The position numbers and the translations under genes were made by a program. The notes under the pieces are model-generated. The model was not told where the DNA came from and searched no databases. It saw nothing but the letters and a program-made list of their open reading frames with translations. Below are positions 1-5,243 of a stretch of 5,243 nt of DNA, one piece after another. The number at the start of each line of letters is the position of its first letter. The first letter of the stretch is position 1. The DNA is from Chloroflexi bacterium UBA4733 (GTDB taxonomy: Bacteria; Chloroflexota; UBA4733), in NCBI GenBank assembly GCA_002404055.1, contig DHIZ01000431.1, positions 18,332 through 23,574 of the forward strand, given 5' to 3'.

Positions 1-1579
1 CCCCGGAGTGAGTGAGTTCCGGCGGGGCCTGTGACAGGTCGGCGTCTTCGTGACCATCGGCGGCTTCCAAAGCGGTGATCAGTCGCAGGCGAGGAATGCC
101 GGTTGCCGCCGGCCCCAACTCGTACCGGGCACGTCGCCCCCATCCCATAAGATTGAGATGGCCCCGTGAGCGCAGGCGGCTCAACACTTTCGTACAATCC
201 GCAGGATGGAGGCCGGTCATCGCGCACAAGGTGTCCTTGTCAACCGCCCCCTCGTGCCTCGCCACCACGAGAGCGAGTTGCTCAGACTCCGACCAGTCGT
301 CGCCGATCGACGTGAGCCACTGACGGTCGTCGTCGGCAAGCAGATGCGCGTGGCGGAGCAATAAGCGAAATTCGTACTTCTCCGTGCCAACGTCGATTGC
401 CGCCATGCGCAAGCCAAGGTTGCGCCAAGCCTGTATGATCTTGGGGATACCCGTACCAGCTTCTTCGGCAATTCCAATGTAACGGAACATCCGCGTGAGG
501 ATGGGGTTACGCGGGTCCGAGTGGTTGCCAATTTGCAACTCCGCCTCAGGTACCCGAGAGTTACCCGGGTTCTTGAACTCATAACCATCGGGCGACCGCA
601 CGATCAATGAGGCACGGGTCTCCGTATAGTCGGCATGGATTAGTAAATTGACCAACGCCTCCCGAAGCGCGATGTGCGCTGGGCCCTGGTCCATTCTCAT
701 TCCATCACGAAGCTGGAACGGGATGGGTTGATCCTGAATGAGACGCGGGTAGATCTGATCGAAGGCGCCGAGGAGATTACCGTCCCACGCGATGCGGTCA
801 TCCCAACGCTTATCAAGGTCCGCCTCTGTGGCGATCCTCCGGTAGTCGATGAGGTGGCGCTTTCGCCACCAGAGGATGGACTCGCTTTTGCCAAGGGCGA
901 GGAGACCCGCCACGGTCAGACCCTCGAGATCGCGCTCCCGGTCCTTCGCATAGGCGCTGATCGACGTAAGGAATGCCAGATCGTCGTGGCTGTTTCGCAC
1001 TTCGGTAGGGTGGAGCGTCTGGTAACGCCGACGGTAGCTCCGCACACTGTCGCGATCCAGGTCATCCATGCCCAGATGTGGCAGGACGGTAGAATCAGCG
1101 GCGCTGACAGAGGCTTCCCGCATCAGACGAAGGACCTCGTCCCTGCTGCAGGCATAGTCCCCTTCACCTCTGCGCACGTACGTGCCACCGAAGGGATGGT
1201 TGTTGATAAACACCGGCTTGGACGACCGTGCAGCGGCAGGTATCCGGATGACGACGATGGGCTTGTCACCAACGTACTCGCAGGTTGCATCGTTTGGCCC
1301 ACATACCGGGGAACTGATCTTTTGCTCGTTGTACAGGAGGTCGTAGAACTCTTTGATGCGCGCGTGTGGCTTCGCGACACCCTCGACTTGCGGCGGATCG
1401 CCGTCAGCCAATCCGAGCAAGATCCAGCCACCGCTTGTGTTGGCGAAGGCGCTGACCGTCGGCCACACTTCTTTTGGTAGGCCACCCTTCGCCAGCTTAA
1501 ACTCCACCTCGAGGTCCTCTCGGGTGAGAATGCGCTCGATAAGTTGCTGAAAGAGCGGCGCTGAATTTCCCTCGCTCAC
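1..1579 (-). CDS. Schlafen AlbA_2 / HATPase_c_4 / winged-helix protein, 3' end outside window
   Basis: Open for 526 codons from a GTG at 1579 to the window edge with no stop, so the C-terminus is missing. Residues about 20-140 form a Schlafen AlbA_2 domain: EFK at 26-28, then VSAFANTSGGWILLGLAD at 42-59, then GGTYVRRGEG at 131-140. Residues about 295-410 resemble the RecG C-terminal/GHKL-like ATP-binding domain (HATPase_c_4): LREALVNLLIHADY at 305-318 is the N-box-like helix with N311 and H315, EFKNPG is at 334-339, RNPILTRMF at 357-365 and EEAGTGIPKII at 372-382. Residues about 430-488 look like a winged helix-turn-helix. This architecture is usually annotated as a putative transcriptional regulator or ATP-binding protein, and its biochemical role is poorly defined. 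The start overlaps the helicase stop as GTGA, with AAGGGGAG just upstream, which suggests translational coupling. It may regulate or assist the helicase, which is inference. By eye the gene is less GC-rich than its partner and uses TTA and ATA codons. Confidence 0.9.
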   Translation of the reverse strand, partial: MSEGNSAPLFQQLIERILTREDLEVEFKLAKGGLPKEVWPTVSAFANTSGGWILLGLADGDPPQVEGVAKPHARIKEFYDLLYNEQKISSPVCGPNDATCEYVGDKPIVVIRIPAAARSSKPVFINNHPFGGTYVRRGEGDYACSRDEVLRLMREASVSAADSTVLPHLGMDDLDRDSVRSYRRRYQTLHPTEVRNSHDDLAFLTSISAYAKDRERDLEGLTVAGLLALGKSESILWWRKRHLIDYRRIATEADLDKRWDDRIAWDGNLLGAFDQIYPRLIQDQPIPFQLRDGMRMDQGPAHIALREALVNLLIHADYTETRASLIVRSPDGYEFKNPGNSRVPEAELQIGNHSDPRNPILTRMFRYIGIAEEAGTGIPKIIQAWRNLGLRMAAIDVGTEKYEFRLLLRHAHLLADDDRQWLTSIGDDWSESEQLALVVARHEGAVDKDTLCAMTGLHPADCTKVLSRLRSRGHLNLMGWGRRARYELGPAATGIPRLRLITALEAADGHEDADLSQAPPELTHSG

Positions 1580-4500
1580 CGGCTCCCCTTCCCTGTGAAT
1601 AGTCCGAGCGACGTGATGATCTGCGGCTCGCGGCGCTCCGTGTTCTCCTGCACGATGCTCAGGCGGTCGTCGTCGCGCAGGCGCATGACCAGCTCGGCCA
1701 GGTCGGCATCCCCGATGCCGGAGCGCAACTGGCGGTTGAGCGTGTCGATAGCGCCGGACGTGAGCGGGAAGCGGTAGATGTCGTCTACCGCGCGTTGCAG
1801 CTCGGGCAGGTCGAACAGCATCCCCTGCACCCGCTGCGCGTAAGCCTTGAGTCGCTCGTAGGTGCGGTAGCGCGCTCCTGTCGGTCGGCCCAGTTGCCCG
1901 CCGATCATCGGGTTCTCCTCCGCGAGGCGCTGGACGCCTGCCTCTACCAGTGCGTGATGCCGCTCATCCCGGGCGATGGCGGGAGTCGTCGGTGTACACT
2001 CGGCGGCCCGCAGCACGCGCAGCGGTGACTCCGTCACCGGCTCACCGTTTTGGTCAAGCCAACCCAAGGCATCGTTGCCGTCCGCCGTGCGCATGTAGAG
2101 CAGCACCCCTTCCGGCTCCTCTGGCGTCCCGCTGTGCCGCCGGGTGGAAAAGACGACGTTCGGTAACCCTTCGATCTGCTTGCGCAACGCCGGATTATCT
2201 TTGGTGGCGTTGTGCCAGATCTGGTAGGCGTAGGAGGCGAGGTCGACTTCCCCCTCCGCATCACCATCCATGATGCCGGCCTGCTCGTGGTAGAGCGCCA
2301 GCGCCTGCTCCAGGTTCATGTCGTCCTCGAAGAATGACTCATCGGCGCCAACAACCTCAGCATTTTCGTGCAACCGCTGGCGCACGCGGCTGCGCAGGTT
2401 GATGATCCGCTCCACCCCCTTCGCTGGCAAGAAGCTGTAGCACAGTATCTCGCTCGCCTGCTGGCCGATGCGGTCGACTCGCCCGGCCCGCTGGATCAGG
2501 CGGATGATGGCCCACGGCAGGTCGTAGTTGACCACGATGGCGCAGTCTTGCAGGTTCTGTCCTTCGCTCAGCACGTCCGTGGCGACCAGCACGCGCAACT
2601 CGTCCTGCGCCTGTACCTGCCCACGTTTGCCGTTGCTGACCGGGCTGAAGCGCCAGGCCAGCGCTGTCGGGTTCACCGAGGCTCCCGTGACGCCAGACAG
2701 GGCTCGCACGCCCCGCTCGCCAAGTTGCTTGCTGAGGTAGGTCACGGTATCGGCGAACTGCGTGAAGATCAGCAGCTTCTGCTGGGGATGTGTCTGCTGG
2801 ATGAGGCGCGTCAACGCCGTCAGTTTGGCGTCGCGCCCAGGGTCCCAGGCGCCGCAGGCGTTCAACACCGCCAGCAGGGCGTCGGCGTCCCCTTGCAAAT
2901 TGCGCCGCAAGGCAGGCGTGAACAGGATGGACGGTAGCCACTTGAAGCGCCCGCGGTGCCAGCGCGTGTAGCCGGCATACACGGCGGCTGCCGCTCGCTG
3001 GAATTCGGCGGCGCTTCGCCCGGCCTGCTCCGCCTCGTCGGGCGCTGCCTCCTCATCTTCCGCCGGGTCTGCCGGGAGGACGCCTTCGGGGTCACGGTCG
3101 CTGCGCGGGTCCAACACGGCCGCCTCTTGCGTGCCCACCGGTAGATCCAACCCTTGCTCGATGGCGTGCAGGAAGACGTAGTTGCGCAGGATGTGTCGCT
3201 CGACCGACTGGATAAAGGCCGGCCCACCGCTCTCCAGCCGCTTGAACAGGTTGGTGCGGCAGAACCCCATCAGCCGCTTGCCGGCGCGCGACAGGTCGGC
3301 CAGCGCCGCCTGCTGGGCAGCGGTCGCCTGCTTGCGTCGGTCCTTTGCCACGTAGTTGCCGAGGCCATAGCGGGGCAACGTCAAGGCGTCGATGGCGTTG
3401 ACCACCGTTGGGGAGTAGAGGCGGGCATATTGATCGTCAGCGCCGTCTTGCAGCGGGAAGGTGACGGTGCGCGGCTGCCGCAGCGGGAAGTAGGAGCGGC
3501 GGCCATCGGCGTAGGTGAGGTACTTGCGGCCGGTCGCCGGATCGGTCTGCGCGTAGTTGTCTTGAATGAAGCTCCGCGTGCGCCGCACCATATACAGGCG
3601 CATCAACTCCCGCCAGTCGTCAGGATAGGGACTCTTCTCAAACGCGGCCAGGGAACGCACCGGACACTGATGCTTGGCCGAAAATTCCAGCTCGCCCATC
3701 TCCCGCAGCAAGGTGTCGGGCCGGATGCCGAGGTCGAGGTCTTCCGGCACGAACAGGGCAAGTTGCGCGGAGAGGTCCAGATAGCTCTTGTTGTACGGCG
3801 TCGCCGAAAGCAGGATGCAGCGGCTCTCGTTCTTCTTGATGTAGTCGCGAATCGCCCGGTAGCGCCGTCCCTCAGTGTTGCGCAGGTTATGGCTTTCGTC
3901 GATCAGCACCACGCGGTGGCGCGTGACGTGTTCCGGCAGTTCCTGCAAGGCCTGACTCAGCGGCAACACGCGGGCGATCAGGCGGTAGCGGTCGACGTGG
4001 TCCTGCCACATGGGAGTCAGGTTCTTCGGGCAGATGATCAGCGTCTCAGTGTGCTGATCTTCCTGGAAGATGCGCGCCAGCGCCGTCGCCATGAGTGTTT
4101 TGCCGAGGCCCACCACATCACCGATCAGCACGCCGCCGCGCTTGTTCAGGTGATGCGCTGCAATCTTCACTGCGGCTACTTGAAACGGGAAGAGCTCGTT
4201 GCCGAACTCCCGCGGGATGCGAAACTCGCTCAGCCCCGCCCGCGCTTCCTGGGAGAGGTGGTAGGCCATCTTCAGGTAGATGTGGTAGGGGGGAATCGCC
4301 TCCTCCCGTGCCCAACTGCTGTCGATGATGTCGGCCAGCTCCTCCGAGATGTCCAGGCACCAGCGATCGGCCCAGCGATCGTCAAACCAGCGTTGCAGGC
4401 TGCGGCAGGCGTCGTGGTCCAGCACGTCCACGTTCAACTCGCCCTGCTCGGAGAGGCCGGCCAGCGTGAGGTTGCTGCTGCCGAGAAAGCCAACGGTCGG

Positions 4501-4953
4501 CGTGATCGGACCGGGCAGGTGCGCCAGGTAGAGCTTGGCGTGCAGCCGGTGCCGCAGGTACAGCTTCACCACCACCTTGCGTTCGCGCAGTTGCCGGCTC
4601 AGGCGGCGTAGCCCCGCCTCGTCGCCATTGTTCGGCGCTCCCAACGTGAGCTGCGTGCGGAACTCCTCCGCCATCTGGCGCTTCAAGCGCAGCACCGTCT
4701 GCTGGTCGATGCCGTCATCCGGCGCCAGGCTGAACGCAGCGCGCACTTCCTCCTCCGCCGGCCGCTGCATGCCCACCAGCAATCGGCAGCAAGCCCCCTC
4801 GCCACCCGGCCAGGCGTCGATCAACCGATCGATGAGCTTCCAACCGCGCAGGTTGAAATAGCCCACACAGAAATCGGCGCTATAGGAACGCTCCAGCGTC
4901 TCCCGCAGCGCCGGCAGCAGCGACACAGCAATGTTGTCGAAGATGCGCGGCAC
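1576..4953 (-). CDS. PLD-domain SNF2/HepA-type helicase (restriction-like defence protein)
   Basis: Predicted cytosolic DNA translocase of 1125 residues, with an N-terminal PLD-like domain fused to a superfamily 2 Snf2-type motor. The PLD region (about 1-215) has one HxK motif, H138-A-K140, followed by GSSNLT at 158-163 and E172. Motor motifs appear in order: Q-motif-like FQ 257-258, Walker A GDVVGLGKT 278-286, motif Ia LIICPKN 305-311, Walker B DESH 352-355, motif III SAT 383-385, motif IV LLIFTQF 727-733, motif V ATDVLSEGQNLQ 791-802 and motif VI QRAGRVDRIGQ 821-831. About 330 residues separate the lobes and include an acidic stretch near 628-643. The C-terminal 290 residues match no domain I recognise. 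The GTG start at 4953 was chosen because GGAGG lies 6 bases upstream; the alternative TTG at 5076 has no such site and adds 41 poorly structured residues. The stop overlaps the next gene by 4 bases. The family is known from restriction-like defence loci, so the defence role is inferred. No frameshift or truncation is visible. Confidence 0.93.
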   Translation of the reverse strand: MPRIFDNIAVSLLPALRETLERSYSADFCVGYFNLRGWKLIDRLIDAWPGGEGACCRLLVGMQRPAEEEVRAAFSLAPDDGIDQQTVLRLKRQMAEEFRTQLTLGAPNNGDEAGLRRLSRQLRERKVVVKLYLRHRLHAKLYLAHLPGPITPTVGFLGSSNLTLAGLSEQGELNVDVLDHDACRSLQRWFDDRWADRWCLDISEELADIIDSSWAREEAIPPYHIYLKMAYHLSQEARAGLSEFRIPREFGNELFPFQVAAVKIAAHHLNKRGGVLIGDVVGLGKTLMATALARIFQEDQHTETLIICPKNLTPMWQDHVDRYRLIARVLPLSQALQELPEHVTRHRVVLIDESHNLRNTEGRRYRAIRDYIKKNESRCILLSATPYNKSYLDLSAQLALFVPEDLDLGIRPDTLLREMGELEFSAKHQCPVRSLAAFEKSPYPDDWRELMRLYMVRRTRSFIQDNYAQTDPATGRKYLTYADGRRSYFPLRQPRTVTFPLQDGADDQYARLYSPTVVNAIDALTLPRYGLGNYVAKDRRKQATAAQQAALADLSRAGKRLMGFCRTNLFKRLESGGPAFIQSVERHILRNYVFLHAIEQGLDLPVGTQEAAVLDPRSDRDPEGVLPADPAEDEEAAPDEAEQAGRSAAEFQRAAAAVYAGYTRWHRGRFKWLPSILFTPALRRNLQGDADALLAVLNACGAWDPGRDAKLTALTRLIQQTHPQQKLLIFTQFADTVTYLSKQLGERGVRALSGVTGASVNPTALAWRFSPVSNGKRGQVQAQDELRVLVATDVLSEGQNLQDCAIVVNYDLPWAIIRLIQRAGRVDRIGQQASEILCYSFLPAKGVERIINLRSRVRQRLHENAEVVGADESFFEDDMNLEQALALYHEQAGIMDGDAEGEVDLASYAYQIWHNATKDNPALRKQIEGLPNVVFSTRRHSGTPEEPEGVLLYMRTADGNDALGWLDQNGEPVTESPLRVLRAAECTPTTPAIARDERHHALVEAGVQRLAEENPMIGGQLGRPTGARYRTYERLKAYAQRVQGMLFDLPELQRAVDDIYRFPLTSGAIDTLNRQLRSGIGDADLAELVMRLRDDDRLSIVQENTERREPQIITSLGLFTGKGSR
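1583..1590 (-). promoter_or_regulatory. Ribosome binding site of the AlbA_2 gene, inside the helicase 3' end
   Basis: The minus strand reads AAGGGGAG, 3 bases before the GTG at 1579. It lies within the last codons of the helicase gene. With the 4-base GTGA stop-start overlap (1576-1579), it suggests that ribosomes finishing the helicase re-initiate on the second gene. The spacing is slightly short, as is common at coupled starts. Confidence 0.65.
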
Positions 4954-4957
4954 AGAG

Positions 4958-4965
4958 CTCCTCCC
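4958..4965 (-). promoter_or_regulatory. Ribosome binding site of the PLD-helicase gene
   Basis: The minus strand reads GGGAGGAG here, and its GGAGG core ends 6 bases before the GTG at 4953. This is a near-ideal Shine-Dalgarno sequence. It decides the start in favour of the GTG over the in-frame TTG at 5076, which has no purine-rich element before it. Confidence 0.8.
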
Positions 4966-5017
4966 GCTGGAAAGGCACGACGCCCCGCTCGGCAGCAGAC
5001 GGCACGTCCGTCCGGCG

Positions 5018-5026
5018 AGTGTAGCA
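5018..5026 (-). promoter_or_regulatory. Candidate extended -10 promoter element of the operon
   Basis: The minus strand reads TGCTACACT: a TG dinucleotide one base before TACACT, which matches TATAAT at four of six positions. No convincing -35 hexamer lies 16-18 bases upstream, which an extended -10 promoter can tolerate. A transcript from here would have a leader of roughly 55-60 bases before the GTG at 4953. The match is weak and the region is GC-rich, so this is a candidate only. Confidence 0.25.
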
Positions 5027-5124
5027 CGCGCGTAACGCTGCGCCTCGAAGACGGGGTAGAGACGAGTGCGCCGCAAGGTATTGCATAGGAAGCGAGCATA
5101 ACGATGCGCCGCGAGTTACAGGGC

Positions 5125-5243
5125 CGCGATTGCGATCGGCGGCCAAGCGACGGGGGGCGACTGCGGTCGCGTTCCGAACCGTGGACGGCATGCTCAAGCG
5201 ACCGCAGTCGCCCCCCGTCGCTTGGCCGCCGATCGCAATCGCG
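5125..5243. repeat. Perfect 46-bp inverted repeat with 27-base spacer
   Basis: The left arm 5125-5170 and right arm 5198-5243 are exact reverse complements over all 46 positions, checked base by base. They are separated by 5171-5197. The arm begins CGCGATTGCGATCGGCGG and includes a run of six G. Each arm also has a small internal hairpin, GCGAC-4 bases-GTCGC, next to the spacer. The spacer contains the palindrome GCATGC (5188-5193). The repeat lies about 170 bases upstream of the operon start and may continue past the window edge. No T-tract follows on the minus strand, so it is not a standard intrinsic terminator in that direction; the plus-strand flank is not visible. It could be a palindromic mobile element, a pair of element ends, a regulatory cruciform or an assembly fold-back. 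Confidence 0.93.

Larger units (their letters stand above)
4954..5124 (-). other. Intergenic leader upstream of the operon
   Basis: This 171-base stretch lies between the inverted repeat and the helicase start. It holds the ribosome binding site and one weak promoter candidate. I see no tRNA, riboswitch-like fold or convincing small gene in it. The in-frame TTG at 5076 could extend the helicase by 41 residues, but it lacks a ribosome binding site. Confidence 0.5.

Noticed and set aside
674..1480. 268-codon open frame on the plus strand
   Set aside because: It is antisense to the AlbA_2 gene, which has clear domain motifs and a coupled start. No ribosome binding site or recognisable domain supports the plus-strand frame.
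2357..2941. 194-codon minus-strand frame overlapping the helicase
   Set aside because: It is an out-of-frame shadow of the helicase gene, which continues unbroken through this stretch with motifs IV to VI intact.
3154..4611. 485-codon open frame on the plus strand
   Set aside because: It is fully antisense to the helicase motor region, whose motifs are unmistakable. The translation is low in complexity, rich in V, Q, R and A, and has no recognisable domain. Long antisense frames are expected in GC-rich genes.
4954..5076. Upstream TTG start that would lengthen the helicase by 41 residues
   Set aside because: No Shine-Dalgarno sequence precedes it and the extra residues show no domain features, whereas the GTG at 4953 has an ideal GGAGG at 6 bases.
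5104..5243. Plus-strand ATG frame open to the window edge
   Set aside because: Almost all of it is the inverted repeat, its translation is arginine-rich with no domain features, and only a distant GGAAG precedes it. A partial gene cannot be excluded but is not supported.
5125..5243. Inverted repeat as an intrinsic terminator
   Set aside because: The 46-bp stem and 27-base loop are far longer than typical terminators, and no T-tract follows on the minus strand; the plus-strand flank lies outside the window.
1..5243. CRISPR array, tRNA or rRNA genes
   Set aside because: No regularly spaced direct repeats, no tRNA-like cloverleaf and no rRNA sequence were seen; coding sequence fills nearly all of the window.

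Overview
The window is bacterial DNA with high G+C. It contains two long genes on the minus strand, read from right to left, which together occupy positions 4953 to 1. Dense coding, GTG starts, strong Shine-Dalgarno sequences and a 4-base gene overlap are all typical of bacteria. The sequence alone does not support naming a genus. A GC-rich lineage in which PLD-helicase fusions are found (for example Chloroflexota, Actinomycetota or a proteobacterium) is only a guess.

Layout from right to left, which is the direction of transcription. Positions 5125-5243 form a perfect inverted repeat with two 46-base arms and a 27-base spacer, and it reaches the window edge. Positions 4954-5124 are a non-coding leader with a weak promoter candidate and a strong ribosome binding site. 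Positions 4953-1576 encode a 1125-residue protein that joins a phospholipase D (PLD)-like nuclease domain to a complete SNF2/HepA-type superfamily 2 helicase engine. Positions 1579-1 encode at least 526 residues of a second protein with an N-terminal Schlafen AlbA_2 domain, a RecG-C-terminus-like/GHKL-type ATP-binding domain (HATPase_c_4) and a winged helix. This second gene starts with a GTG that overlaps the helicase stop codon (GTGA) and leaves the window without a stop.

The two genes look like a translationally coupled operon. The helicase protein could translocate on double-stranded DNA and carry a nuclease or nucleic-acid-binding PLD module. The AlbA_2 protein has the architecture of putative DNA-binding regulators or NTP-sensing accessory factors. 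PLD-SNF2 helicases are known from restriction-like anti-phage loci, and AlbA_2 proteins are also frequent in defence islands. The best reading is therefore part of a restriction-like defence module, possibly with more genes such as a methyltransferase beyond the left edge. That functional assignment is inference: the window shows domain motifs and operon structure, not activity.

The plus strand holds long open frames, up to 485 codons, but they are antisense shadows of the GC-rich minus-strand genes and are not annotated.
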